From assembly GCA_000431815.1 (NCBI GenBank), contig FR889252.1, positions 64,887 to 99,555 of the forward strand: a stretch of DNA of 34,669 bases, given 5' to 3'. A model generated the notes under the pieces. It did not search any database and was not told the origin of the DNA. It saw only the letters and a program-made list of their open reading frames with translations. Shown here piece by piece: positions 7,973 to 17,179 of the stretch. The DNA is from Butyrivibrio sp. CAG:318 (lineage in GTDB: Bacteria; Bacillota; Clostridia; Lachnospirales; Lachnospiraceae). Both the position numbers and the translations under genes were made by a program. Each line of letters opens with the position of its first letter. Positions within the stretch are counted from its first letter, which is position 1.

Positions 7973-9034
7973 CTACCGGGGCATCACAGGCTCCATGTCA
8001 ATAAGGTTTGCAAGATTACGTTCCACCAGTTCAATAACCACAACATCATAATCACCGATTCCCGTCAGATCATACGGAACGGCTCTCGTAAACTTTGCGG
8101 TATTAAAATCCTCTGCAAAGTACTGATAAAGCGCATTTCCGAAAGAATCCCTGTATACAAGCACACTGCCTGAAGCATTGTCGTTGGCAGTCTCTATAAC
8201 CAGGTCGTCATCACTCCTGTAATTGGACGTAAAATAGAAATCCTGCTCCATATCAAGCATTACCTGCTCATCCTTGTGGCTTCCTTCAGGAAAAAGCATT
8301 GAATATAAATCGCCGTCGAAATTATCCTGTATCGTATAATCAAGAGACGTATAATCAAAAAAATCCACCCCGGCTTTCTGCATAATTGCACGATATGCAT
8401 ACGCCGCACCGAGATTATTCCAATGTGAATCTTCTTTATGGTATAACTGTACGGATGACTCGCCCCCGGCTTCCTTTAAAATCTCCTTAAGGTCAACATA
8501 ATCAACATCCGTATGTGACAGCTCATCCATAAGGAGTTCGTAATTGCCGTCTGATTTATCCTCAAGACAGTAATAAGGCATATATTCACCGTAAATCTCC
8601 ATTTTATTGGGTGCACTCACAAAAATGAGTTTCGTGCCGCACTCTTTTGCATAATCCGACATTTCCTTAATAACGCCGGCGGCCTTTGCCGCCTCCTCAC
8701 GGGTCATTACATTCTCTCCGGTATAATCGTGAAGCGCGCTCTCATAGAAAAGCCATCCGTCCCTGCCGGCAATTACGGATTTTTCACCCGATTGTTTGAA
8801 GATATTATATTTGATACTATTATTTATGTTAACAAGCTTGTCCCTGAATCCGAAAGATTTGCTGAAATAATCATCAAAATTACCGGCCATGTCCTTATAT
8901 CCGACGCCGCCTAGCGTAACTTTATCTTCGTTGCCTATTGTATCATTCTTATAGAAAAGACTCACTGCACCGAAGAGAACAAAAGCTGCCATAAAAGTCA
9001 CAACATATATTGTTTTAAGAATTTGTTTTTTCAT
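7973..9034 (-). CDS. AlgX/AlgJ-like SGNH acyl-transfer protein
   Basis: The start is placed at ATG 9034, preceded at 8 bases by AGGCGG (which overlaps the stop of the MBOAT gene), rather than at the GTG at 9043. The 353-residue product has one N-terminal membrane helix (about residues 8-28) and an extracytoplasmic SGNH-like domain with GRDGWLFY, the catalytic-type EDSHWNNLGA and later VYRDSFGNA. These are the signature segments of AlgX/AlgJ and DHHW-family proteins, which move acetyl groups onto exopolysaccharides in partnership with an MBOAT protein. That partner is encoded immediately upstream. The polymer modified is not known; no polysaccharide synthase is in the window. Confidence 0.8.
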   Translation of the reverse strand: MKKQILKTIYVVTFMAAFVLFGAVSLFYKNDTIGNEDKVTLGGVGYKDMAGNFDDYFSKSFGFRDKLVNINNSIKYNIFKQSGEKSVIAGRDGWLFYESALHDYTGENVMTREEAAKAAGVIKEMSDYAKECGTKLIFVSAPNKMEIYGEYMPYYCLEDKSDGNYELLMDELSHTDVDYVDLKEILKEAGGESSVQLYHKEDSHWNNLGAAYAYRAIMQKAGVDFFDYTSLDYTIQDNFDGDLYSMLFPEGSHKDEQVMLDMEQDFYFTSNYRSDDDLVIETANDNASGSVLVYRDSFGNALYQYFAEDFNTAKFTRAVPYDLTGIGDYDVVVIELVERNLANLIDMEPVMPR

Positions 9035-9046
9035 ATTATGCACCGC

Positions 9047-10441
9047 CTAGAACCTGAAATAAATGAACGGATTGTATGAATCTGCCGCAAGCGTCAATAC
9101 ACAGAGAAAATAAAGTCCGAACATTGCTATATAACACAACGTGTTAACAGCTGCATATGACGGTCTGCCGTCCAGGCGCCGCCTTATTGCCGGCACAACC
9201 GGAAACATCATTACAACAGCGGCCGTAAATGTCGCTATAAACACCGGTGTAAGAACCGAAAGTGTTACTGTCATAGCAGACGCCTCTGTCACAAAGGAAA
9301 ACATTCTTCCAATATACGCAAATGCATATCCGACACTGTCTGCACGGAATATAACAAAGCCGATTATTACTATTATAATTGTGTAAAGCCATGCCGCCGG
9401 ACTCTTTAACTTTCTGCGTTTGAATATAAGAGTCTCCACGCACATAAGGATTCCATGCATTAATCCCCACAATATAAACGTAAGATTGGCACCATGCCAT
9501 ATGCCGGTTGCCGCAAATACGATCATCGTGTTAAGAATCTGTCTTGCCTTTCCTTTACGGTTGCCTCCGAGCGGAATATACAGATATTCCCTGAACCATC
9601 CGGTAAGCGACATATGCCACCTTCTCCAGAAATCACGGATGCCGTGCGCAGAATACGGATAATCGAAATTCTCCGGGAAATCAAATCCCAGAGTCTTGCC
9701 AAGGCCGACTGCCATATTACTGTATCCCGAAAAATCGAAATAAATCTGTAAAGTGTAACATATTGCCCCCAGCCATGAAAGCGGCATATCCATTGCCTGT
9801 GGCTGCATTGCAAAAATCTTATCTGCCGCCGCGCCCATCACATTGGAAATAAGCATTTTCTTGGACAGTCCTATTATAAATAATCTTATGCCCGCTGCCA
9901 TCTTCGATGCATTCACGCTTCTGTCATGAATCTGCGTCCTGATTGTATTATATTTGACAATTGGTCCCGCAATAAGCTGCGGAAAAAGAGATATGTACAA
10001 TAACACATCTCCGAAAGATGCATGTTCATCCTTATCGTTTCTGTATACATCTATAACATATGACATTGCCTGAAATGTAAAAAATGATATTCCTATCGGC
10101 ATTCTTATCTGAGGCACGGGGATGGAAATTCCCGGTACATTATCAATAATCCCTATAAGCCACGACGCATATTTGAATACAAAAAGCATTCCTATATTAA
10201 CTATAACCGCCATGGCAAGCACCGGTCTGCTCTTATGCGCGGCAAGCACCCGTCCGAACAGGTAATTAATTGCCACGCTTCCAATCATCAGAAGAACATA
10301 AAACGGTTCGCCGAAAGCATAGAACACAAGGCTTGCCGCAATAAGAAAAATATTACGTGCAGTCGTGTTCTTTACTACAGTGTGCACAAAAAGCACTACC
10401 GGCAAAAATATAAATAAAAAAACAGCTGAACTGAATACCAT
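9047..10441 (-). CDS. MBOAT O-acyltransferase (AlgI/DltB-like)
   Basis: A 464-residue polytopic membrane protein of the MBOAT family, which passes acyl groups across the membrane for attachment to surface polymers. Family landmarks are FYAFGEPFYVLLMIGSV near the N-terminus, the conserved FWRRWHMSLTGWFREYLYIP and PLGGNRKG, and the catalytic-histidine segment TGIWHGANLTFILWG. The start is taken as ATG 10441 because AAGGAGA lies 6 bases before it; the longer ORF from 10468 includes that site and lies at or before the predicted transcription start. The AlgX-like partner follows with overlapping signals (stop and ribosome binding site overlap), so the two are translated as a pair. Confidence 0.9.
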   Translation of the reverse strand: MVFSSAVFLFIFLPVVLFVHTVVKNTTARNIFLIAASLVFYAFGEPFYVLLMIGSVAINYLFGRVLAAHKSRPVLAMAVIVNIGMLFVFKYASWLIGIIDNVPGISIPVPQIRMPIGISFFTFQAMSYVIDVYRNDKDEHASFGDVLLYISLFPQLIAGPIVKYNTIRTQIHDRSVNASKMAAGIRLFIIGLSKKMLISNVMGAAADKIFAMQPQAMDMPLSWLGAICYTLQIYFDFSGYSNMAVGLGKTLGFDFPENFDYPYSAHGIRDFWRRWHMSLTGWFREYLYIPLGGNRKGKARQILNTMIVFAATGIWHGANLTFILWGLMHGILMCVETLIFKRRKLKSPAAWLYTIIIVIIGFVIFRADSVGYAFAYIGRMFSFVTEASAMTVTLSVLTPVFIATFTAAVVMMFPVVPAIRRRLDGRPSYAAVNTLCYIAMFGLYFLCVLTLAADSYNPFIYFRF

Positions 10442-10473
10442 ATCTGTCTCCTTGTTAATCGCATACATAGTTA

Positions 10474-10502
10474 ATTATAAATGTATTTCGCCTGTCAGGC
10501 AA
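10474..10502 (-). promoter_or_regulatory. Sigma-A promoter for the MBOAT-AlgX pair
   Basis: On the minus strand -35 TTGCCT (10502-10497) overlaps the end of ytvI and is followed after 17 nt by a perfect -10 TATAAT (10479-10474). It would start transcription about 25 bases before ATG 10441. Confidence 0.6.
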
Positions 10503-11541
10503 GTTTTTTTATAAGGCGTGTACAAATTTCCCTTATAAGAATTACCGCTACAGGGCCGGTTATCACTCCGCTTATCCCAAAGAGAATCAACCCTGCATAC
10601 AATGAGACAAGCATTAACACCGGTGACACTCCGAATCCGGCACCCATTAGTTTCGGTTCGAGAAACTCTCTTGTGTAATATGCTACAAGATATATTACAA
10701 GTATTGCCACAGCTGATGAGTATTTTCCCATAACAAACAGAATTATGCACCACGGAATGAATACCGTTCCCGTGCCGAGGACAGGAAGCGCATCTATTAT
10801 GCCTATCAGCACACCAAGTAAAAGTGCATACGGATTTCCCATAAAATACAACCCGGCAGAGCATATTATGCACGTAAGTGTCATGATAATCAGCTGAGTC
10901 TTAACATATGTCGTCAGAATATCCTTCAGCCGGCCGCCCAGAAATTTAAGTTCCGTGCCAAATATACTGTTATCACATTGCACTTTAATCTTTGGCATAT
11001 CCCGGCTTATGAACACTGCAGCCATTATCATAAATGCAAACGCGGTCAAAAAAGCTGCGCACGAACTTATAAAACTCCATGAACCATTCATGACAGCCGG
11101 AATCAGCTTATCATTCACAATTCCTTTTGCATTATCGATTTGTCCGCTTACTATCCGGTAACTTGTCCCTTCATCAAGATTCAGTCCATCATCCACTCTG
11201 TCGCAGCAATCCTCCGCCATTTTGGCTGCCATCGATGAATATTCCGGCAGTTTCATTGCCAGCTGCCTGGCCTGCCCCAGAAGTATCCTGGCTCCATAAA
11301 ACATGACCAGTCCAAGAATGGCTGTCAGCAGCACTGTCATAACCGTCGCGCCTATGATTCTCTTTAAGCCGAACCTCTCATACATGAATCCGACCGGCTT
11401 GTCAATAATACATGCAATTATAAATGCAAAGGCAAAAGGTGCCACAAGCGGCAGCATATATTTTATCAGAACATATACTACTGCTGTGACACCCACAATT
11501 ATTCCTGCTGTTTTTAATTTGATGGCGGTTTGTTCTCTCAT
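10495..11541 (-). CDS. ytvI: Sporulation integral membrane protein YtvI (AI-2E transporter family)
   Basis: A 348-residue polytopic membrane protein. Two N-terminal helices (about 10-46) are followed by a soluble segment (GQARQLAMKLPEYSSMAAKM...), then further helices with the family's conserved stretches LGVLIGIIDALPVLGTGTVFIPW and KLMGAGFGVSPVLMLVSLYAGL. This is the UPF0118/AI-2E family, and the arrangement matches YtvI, a membrane protein of sporulating Firmicutes whose exact role is unresolved. AAGGAG precedes the ATG at a normal distance. A sigma-E-like -35 (GAATATT, 11605-11599) lies upstream but its -10 is poor. It follows the RluA-family gene after 46 bases. Confidence 0.85.
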   Translation of the reverse strand: MREQTAIKLKTAGIIVGVTAVVYVLIKYMLPLVAPFAFAFIIACIIDKPVGFMYERFGLKRIIGATVMTVLLTAILGLVMFYGARILLGQARQLAMKLPEYSSMAAKMAEDCCDRVDDGLNLDEGTSYRIVSGQIDNAKGIVNDKLIPAVMNGSWSFISSCAAFLTAFAFMIMAAVFISRDMPKIKVQCDNSIFGTELKFLGGRLKDILTTYVKTQLIIMTLTCIICSAGLYFMGNPYALLLGVLIGIIDALPVLGTGTVFIPWCIILFVMGKYSSAVAILVIYLVAYYTREFLEPKLMGAGFGVSPVLMLVSLYAGLILFGISGVITGPVAVILIREICTRLIKKLA

Positions 11542-11587
11542 ATTACAACTCCTTTGTCAGCATAGCAGTCATAATACATTATCGCCG

Positions 11588-12271
11588 TCAGTCGTGAAAA
11601 TATTCAAATTCCGTAAATTTGCCGCCCGGACGTATCTGAACGGTGATTCTGTCCGCCCCTGCCGGGTTGGCAAACGCAATCCTGTATGCACAAAGCATCA
11701 GCTGCACACCCCTGCATCCGGCAAAATCGGGATTATACTTCGTATCCCCATACAATGCGTGTCCGTGTGCGGCGAACTGAACCCTTATCTGATGATGTCT
11801 TCCGGTAAGAAGCCTGATTCTGACAAGAGAATACTCCCTGCCTGAAATTTCCTTTGTTTCAATCGTCTCATAATTAAGAGATGCTTTTTTGGCCCCCGAT
11901 ACATCTGCATCTGCAACGTGGGAAACATTAAGTCCCGGATCCTTTAACAGATAATCCGTATAATTTCCCTTGTTTTCAGGTCTTCCCGTAACTACGGCAT
12001 AATAATATTTTTCGATTGCATGTTCTCCGGAAAGTGCTGAAAGACCGGCCGCAGCTTTCTTATTAAGTGCGTAAAGCACAAGTCCCTCAACCGGTTTATC
12101 AAGCCTGTTAATTATATGCACATTGCATTTTCTGCCGGAAGATACAAGGTATGTCATAAGCATGCTCGTAAGGTCATTGGCAAAAGAACGTTCAGACTGC
12201 GATGCGACGCCGGCTTTTTTGTTACAGACTATTATATTATCATCTTCATATACTATATCAGGTTTATCCAT
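11588..12271 (-). CDS. RluA-family pseudouridine synthase
   Basis: A 227-residue enzyme of the RluA family, which isomerises uridine to pseudouridine in rRNA or tRNA. It begins DIVYEDDNIIVCNKKAG, the usual entry of the fold. The catalytic motif is VHIINRLDKPVEGLVLYA with Asp58 as the nucleophile. The common HRLDxxTSG has become NRLDKPVEG, a variant seen in one subgroup of short clostridial members. LLTGRHHQIRVQ and HALYGDTKY are the other family segments. No S4 domain is present. The gene overlaps the end of the P-type ATPase gene by 8 bases and has a strong GGAGGAGA ribosome binding site, so it is translated from the same message. The target RNA is unknown. Confidence 0.88.
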   Translation of the reverse strand: MDKPDIVYEDDNIIVCNKKAGVASQSERSFANDLTSMLMTYLVSSGRKCNVHIINRLDKPVEGLVLYALNKKAAAGLSALSGEHAIEKYYYAVVTGRPENKGNYTDYLLKDPGLNVSHVADADVSGAKKASLNYETIETKEISGREYSLVRIRLLTGRHHQIRVQFAAHGHALYGDTKYNPDFAGCRGVQLMLCAYRIAFANPAGADRITVQIRPGGKFTEFEYFHD

Positions 12272-14624
12272 TATGTCTCCTCCGGTCCGTTATATGCATA
12301 AATATAAAACGTAATGTCCAAAATACGGCTGTTGCGGATGCCGCTGCACATATCAGCATGATTACCGCCGGCATTGACAGTGGTATAAGCACAAAAAGTT
12401 CATGTAAGAACACGCAGCAGAATACTATTCCGGCAGCGCACGCTCCTGTTATTGCAGCGCGGAATCTGTTAAACGGTATGGATGCTCCGGCTACGACCAT
12501 CAGGCCTACCACTATCAATACAAGTGTGGCCGCTGTCGATACTTCTTCCTCTGCGAGTGCAAGATTTCTGCCGGCAATCACTATTCCTACAACTGCAAGC
12601 ATATCGGTAATTCCTGCCGGGAGTGAGCGCATCAACACATTTTTGATAAATTTGCCTTTTATTATACTATGATTTGGTTCAAGTGCCAGAAAAAATCCCG
12701 GTATTCCTATCGTAAATACACTTAATAACGTAACCTGTGTCGGATGCAGAGGATATTGCACGGCAAATGCAACCGACAGAAATGCAAGCAGAAGAGAAAA
12801 TATATTTTTCACAAGGAACAGGCTTGCCGACCTCTCTATATTATTGACAGTTCTGCGGCCTTCAAGCACAACCTGCGGCATTCCCGAAAAATCAGAATCA
12901 AGCAGTACCACCTGGGCACTCTGGGCAGCCGCCTCGCTGCCGGAAGCCATCGCAACACTGCAATCCGCGTCCTTAAGCGCCAATATGTCATTAACGCCGT
13001 CACCGGTCATCGCAACTGTATTTCCGAGTTCTTTAAGAATTCTTACAAAAGATCTCTTCTGGGCCGGCGTGACTCTTCCGAATACCGTACATTCCGTCAA
13101 TGCTTTTCTCATATTGTCTTCATCGGTAAGAGTTGTTGCATCCACATACTTCTCTGCGCCCTTTATCCCGGCTTCGATTGCAACCCGTGATACCGTTACC
13201 GGATTGTCACCGGAGATAACCTTGATATCAACGCCCTGCTTTGCAAAATACCGGAATGTGTCCGGGGCATCTTTTCTTATAGGATTGGCCAGATTGATAA
13301 ATGCCATAAGGCTTACTTCCTTATCGAGCGGTTTCCCATCCGGAACTCCGTCATATTTCACGAATGCAAGCGTCCTTAATCCCTTCTCCGCCATCTCCGT
13401 AACCGTATCGCGGCATTCATCCAACCTGCCGCCAAGCACATATTCCGGTGCCCCGAGTACATATGCACCATCTTCAAAAACGACCCCGCTGTATTTGCAT
13501 ACCGACGAAAACGGTGACACGCTCACCGCCTTCCGTCCGGAACTATTTGTAAAATAATTCTTAATGGCTTCCATTGTTATATTGTCTGATGACATTGCCG
13601 CCGCAAAATCGCCTATCAGACACTTTACATCGTCCGTATCTATGCCATCCGCAGGCACAACGCCCTGCACAGCCATTTTATTCTCGGTAATTGTTCCTGT
13701 CTTATCCACACAGAGAACATTAACCCTTGCAAGCGTCTCTATGCTCTTCATATCGTGCAGAAGAATATGTCTTGAAGCCAGACGCATCGCACTTAACGTA
13801 AGTGCAACGGTTGCCAGAAGATACAAGCCCTCCGGTATCATTCCGATTAGCGCCGCCATTGTGGAAACCACACTGTCCTTCAGGGAATTATCTCCTACAT
13901 AATAGCTTTGGAAAAACAATATAAGTCCCACCGGGATTATGATTATTCCGACAAATTTCACAAATTTGTTCAGGGAGCGTATCATCTCTGACTGCTCCTT
14001 ATTTCCCATGGACTTTGCCTCAACAATCAGGCCTGATATGTATGAATCGGCACCTACGGCATCAAGCTTCGCGTAACATTCGCCCGATACAATGAAGCTT
14101 CCTGACATCAGCTTGTCGCCCTTCTGCTTTAGTATCTCATCCGATTCACCTGTAAGGAGAGATTCGTTTACCTTTACCTCGCCTTCCTCCACATATGCAT
14201 CGGCGCATATCTGGTTACCGGCCGCGAACACAACAATATCATCCAGTACCAGTTCCTCCGCCGGTATCTGTGTCCTGATGCCGTCACGTATGACTGTGGC
14301 ACGCGGGGCATTAAGCATATTCATTTTATCAAGTATTTTTTTGGAACGGATTTCCTGTACGATTCCGACTATTGTATTACATATAATAACCGGCAAAAAA
14401 GTCAGACTCTTATAAGACTGCACAATACATAAAAGTACGGCAATCACTACAAAAATCATATTGAAATATGTAAAGATGTTGTCTCTGATGATATCTCCGC
14501 ACGACTTCATAGGCGGCTTGACCGGTGCATTGGTGCAGCCGTTCTTAATCCGTTCCTGCACCTGCTCACCGGTAAGTCCCTTCCTGTAATCCGGAGTATA
14601 TCTCTTGATATTATCAGGTATCAT
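12264..14624 (-). CDS. P-type cation-transporting ATPase, CtpE-like
   Basis: A 786-residue P-type ATPase. Visible landmarks are the actuator LTGES (157-161), PEGL (264-267) in the M4 ion-binding helix, the phosphorylation site DKTGT (307-311), SGDNP (472-476) and the hinge TGDGVND (540-546). Six further membrane segments follow in about 600-780. There is no N-terminal metal-binding CXXC domain and no CPC, so it is not a heavy-metal pump. PEGL followed by LLATVALTLSAMRLA resembles CtpE-type transporters, for which Ca2+ uptake has been reported in mycobacteria; the ion here is inferred only. The ribosome binding site is weak and upp ends three bases upstream, so translational coupling is likely. 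Confidence 0.88.
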   Translation of the reverse strand: MIPDNIKRYTPDYRKGLTGEQVQERIKNGCTNAPVKPPMKSCGDIIRDNIFTYFNMIFVVIAVLLCIVQSYKSLTFLPVIICNTIVGIVQEIRSKKILDKMNMLNAPRATVIRDGIRTQIPAEELVLDDIVVFAAGNQICADAYVEEGEVKVNESLLTGESDEILKQKGDKLMSGSFIVSGECYAKLDAVGADSYISGLIVEAKSMGNKEQSEMIRSLNKFVKFVGIIIIPVGLILFFQSYYVGDNSLKDSVVSTMAALIGMIPEGLYLLATVALTLSAMRLASRHILLHDMKSIETLARVNVLCVDKTGTITENKMAVQGVVPADGIDTDDVKCLIGDFAAAMSSDNITMEAIKNYFTNSSGRKAVSVSPFSSVCKYSGVVFEDGAYVLGAPEYVLGGRLDECRDTVTEMAEKGLRTLAFVKYDGVPDGKPLDKEVSLMAFINLANPIRKDAPDTFRYFAKQGVDIKVISGDNPVTVSRVAIEAGIKGAEKYVDATTLTDEDNMRKALTECTVFGRVTPAQKRSFVRILKELGNTVAMTGDGVNDILALKDADCSVAMASGSEAAAQSAQVVLLDSDFSGMPQVVLEGRRTVNNIERSASLFLVKNIFSLLLAFLSVAFAVQYPLHPTQVTLLSVFTIGIPGFFLALEPNHSIIKGKFIKNVLMRSLPAGITDMLAVVGIVIAGRNLALAEEEVSTAATLVLIVVGLMVVAGASIPFNRFRAAITGACAAGIVFCCVFLHELFVLIPLSMPAVIMLICAAASATAVFWTLRFIFMHITDRRRHNG

Positions 14625-14627
14625 AGA

Positions 14628-15269
14628 TTATTTAGTTCCGAAAATTCTGTCTCCGGCATCTCCAAGTCCCGGGCAGATATAAGCATTTTCATTAAGCCTC
14701 TCATCAAGAGCTCCGCAATAGATATCAACGTCCGGGTGCTCCTTGGCAAGTCTTTCAAGACCTTCCGGCGCTGCGATGATACACATAAATGTGATATCCC
14801 TGCCTCCGCGCTGCTTGATGAAATTAATTGCCGCTACTGCAGAACCGCCTGTGGCAAGCATAGGATCACATACTATTATCTTACGCTGCTCAATCGGATT
14901 CGGAAGCTTACAATAATATTCATGCGGCTCATGTGTCTCCTCATCACGGTATAATCCGATGTGTCCGACCTTGGCTGCCGGCATAAGAGTGAGAAGACCG
15001 CCGACCATGCCGAGTCCGGCACGGAGAATAGGCACGATTGCCGGCTTCTTTCCTGCAATTATCGGGCTCTGCGTCTCCTGGATAGGTGTCTCGATGTCGA
15101 TGTTCTCAAGCGGAAGATTCCTCAATGCTTCATATCCCATGAGAACTGCTATTTCCTCAATAAGCTTACGGAACTCATTTGTTCCGGTACTCTTCATTCT
15201 AAGCATTGTTATTTTGTGCTTGATAAGAGGATGATCCATAATTGTTATTTTGTCATTATCTTTGTACAT
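14628..15269 (-). CDS. upp: Uracil phosphoribosyltransferase
   Basis: A 213-residue enzyme that makes UMP from uracil and PRPP in pyrimidine salvage. It has the opening DHPLIKHKITMLR, the LRAGLGM segment (82-88), the PRPP-binding loop VCDPMLATGGS (133-143) and the uracil-binding C-terminus GLGDAGDRIFGT (201-212). Length and motifs are fully typical. AAAGGAAA precedes the ATG. It is the first gene of the upp, ATPase, rluA-like unit, from a promoter inside the end of ygiQ. Confidence 0.96.
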   Translation of the reverse strand: MYKDNDKITIMDHPLIKHKITMLRMKSTGTNEFRKLIEEIAVLMGYEALRNLPLENIDIETPIQETQSPIIAGKKPAIVPILRAGLGMVGGLLTLMPAAKVGHIGLYRDEETHEPHEYYCKLPNPIEQRKIIVCDPMLATGGSAVAAINFIKQRGGRDITFMCIIAAPEGLERLAKEHPDVDIYCGALDERLNENAYICPGLGDAGDRIFGTK

Positions 15270-15301
15270 ACGTGTTTCCTTTCGTGCTCTGAAAATATAT
15301 A

Positions 15302-17164
15302 TTAATTGTAGCTTTTATTGCGCTTTTTTTCAACCTTTTTATGACTGCCTGCGGCATGTTTCGGAGTTATTTTACGCGGTGGTATCAGGCATTTCTTATC
15401 GAATCCTATCAGATCCTGTCTGTGTTCCTTAAGAAGTGCTTCTTTTACAAGGTCATAATTCTCCGGATTACGGTACTGTATAAGTGCCCTCTGCATAGCT
15501 TTTTCATGCGGATTACGGGCAACATACACAGGTTTCATGTTACGCGGGTCAACTCCCGTGTAATACATGCATGTCGATATGGTGGATGGCGTCGGATAAA
15601 AATCCTGAACCTGCTCCGGCATGTATCCGATGTCCCTGATATACTCCGCAAGCGTGATCGCGTCCTTAAGCGTGGAACCCGGATGCGATGACATAAGATA
15701 CGGGACGAGATACTGTTCCTTGCCAAGCTGTCTGTTGATCACTTCACATTTGTTGACGAATTTCTCATAAACACTGTTCCCCGGTTTGCCCATGAGTTTC
15801 AATACATTATCCGATACATGTTCCGGTGCCACCCTCAGCTGTCCGCTTATATGGTATTTGCACAGTTCCCTGATAAAAGTATCATCCTTATCCGCCAGTG
15901 CATAGTCAAAACGTACACCGGAACGCACAAATACTTTCTTTACTTTCGGAAGGGCACGCAGTTTGCGTAACAGTGATACATAATCGCTGTGGTCCACAAC
16001 AAGATTCTTACACGGTTCCGGAAAAAGGCACTGCTTACCCGGACATGCCCCATGCTCCATCTGCTTGTCGCAGGCCGGACGCCTGAAATTGGCCGTCGGG
16101 CCGCCAACATCATGGATGTATCCCTTAAAATCAGGTTCTTCTGTCATTCTCACTGCTTCATCAATAATTGACTCATGGCTTCTTGCCTGCACTATCCTTC
16201 CCTGATGAAATGTGAGTGCGCAGAAAGAGCATCCGCCAAAGCATCCTCTGTTGCTTGTGATGCTGAACTTAATCTCGGATATTGCCGGGACTCCGCCGTC
16301 TTTTTCATATGACGGATGGTAGTTATTCATATACGGCAGTGCGTACACATCATCCATTTCCATCTGTGTGAGCGGTCTGGCCGCCGGGTTCTGGACAACA
16401 TATATTCCTTTATCATACGGCTCCACAAGTCTTTTGCCGGCATATGGGTCAGTATTCCGGTATTGTATATCAAAGCTCTTTGCATAATTAAGCTTATCCG
16501 CCTTCAAATCATCATATGAAGGGAGCATTATATAATCATATACATTCTCAATCTGTTTCGTCTTATAAACCGTACCGTCTATAAATGTAATGTCATGGAC
16601 ATCCAGCCCCGACTCAAGCGCATCCGCAATCTCAACAATCGAATGTTCACCCATTCCGTATGAAATAATATCCGCCTGCGAATCCAGAAGGATTGAGCGT
16701 TTCAGACTGTCTGACCAGTAATCATAATGTGCCAGTCTTCTGAGACTTGCCTCGATTCCGCCTATTATAATCGGGCAGTCCTTATACCGCTGCCTTATGA
16801 GATTGCAATAGACCACTGTCGCGTGATCCGGTCTTCTGCCGGTAACTCCGCCCGGAGTGTAAGCATCCGTCTTACGGCGTTTCTTTGACACCGTGTAATG
16901 ATTTACCATCGGATCCATATTGCCGCCGGACACCAGAAATCCCAACCTCGGTCTGCCAAAAACATCTATGCTGTCCGCCATCTTCCAGTCGGGCTGTGCA
17001 ATTATGCCGACTTTATATCCGTGTGACTCAAGAACCCTGCTGATTATTGCCGGTCCAAAAGATGAATGATCCACATATGCATCGCCTATCACATATGTGA
17101 AATCAACCTCATCCCAGCCTCTTTTTTTCATGTCTTCCCTGCTTATCGGGAGAAAATCCTTCAT
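15302..17164 (-). CDS. YgiQ-family radical SAM protein
   Basis: A 620-residue protein of the YgiQ/UPF0313 family. The N-terminal part (about 1-290) holds DFLPISREDMKKRGWDEVD and IIIGGIEASLRRLAHYDYW, which are hallmarks of the family. The radical SAM 4Fe-4S motif CFGGCSFC lies at 308-315. A second Cys-rich stretch (CDKQMEHGACPGKQCLFPEPC) and a Lys/Arg-rich C-terminal tail follow. The reaction catalysed is unknown; the family is widespread in bacteria. The gene follows two HAD phosphatase genes after 15 bases and has a ribosome binding site AGAGGAA. Confidence 0.92.
   Translation of the reverse strand: MKDFLPISREDMKKRGWDEVDFTYVIGDAYVDHSSFGPAIISRVLESHGYKVGIIAQPDWKMADSIDVFGRPRLGFLVSGGNMDPMVNHYTVSKKRRKTDAYTPGGVTGRRPDHATVVYCNLIRQRYKDCPIIIGGIEASLRRLAHYDYWSDSLKRSILLDSQADIISYGMGEHSIVEIADALESGLDVHDITFIDGTVYKTKQIENVYDYIMLPSYDDLKADKLNYAKSFDIQYRNTDPYAGKRLVEPYDKGIYVVQNPAARPLTQMEMDDVYALPYMNNYHPSYEKDGGVPAISEIKFSITSNRGCFGGCSFCALTFHQGRIVQARSHESIIDEAVRMTEEPDFKGYIHDVGGPTANFRRPACDKQMEHGACPGKQCLFPEPCKNLVVDHSDYVSLLRKLRALPKVKKVFVRSGVRFDYALADKDDTFIRELCKYHISGQLRVAPEHVSDNVLKLMGKPGNSVYEKFVNKCEVINRQLGKEQYLVPYLMSSHPGSTLKDAITLAEYIRDIGYMPEQVQDFYPTPSTISTCMYYTGVDPRNMKPVYVARNPHEKAMQRALIQYRNPENYDLVKEALLKEHRQDLIGFDKKCLIPPRKITPKHAAGSHKKVEKKRNKSYN
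15305..15333 (-). promoter_or_regulatory. Sigma-A promoter for upp
   Basis: On the minus strand -35 TTGAAA (15333-15328) is followed after 17 nt by -10 TACAAT (15310-15305). Both lie in the last codons of the ygiQ-like gene, about 36 bases before the upp start. The match could be a chance product of Lys/Asn codons, but position and spacing are right. Confidence 0.5.
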
Positions 17165-17179
17165 AAATAAATTCCTCTG

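Noticed and set aside
10490..10502. GCCTG/CAGGC palindrome as a terminator of ytvI
   Set aside because: The two arms leave a one-base loop, which cannot fold; the sequence instead overlaps the ytvI stop and the -35 of the MBOAT promoter.
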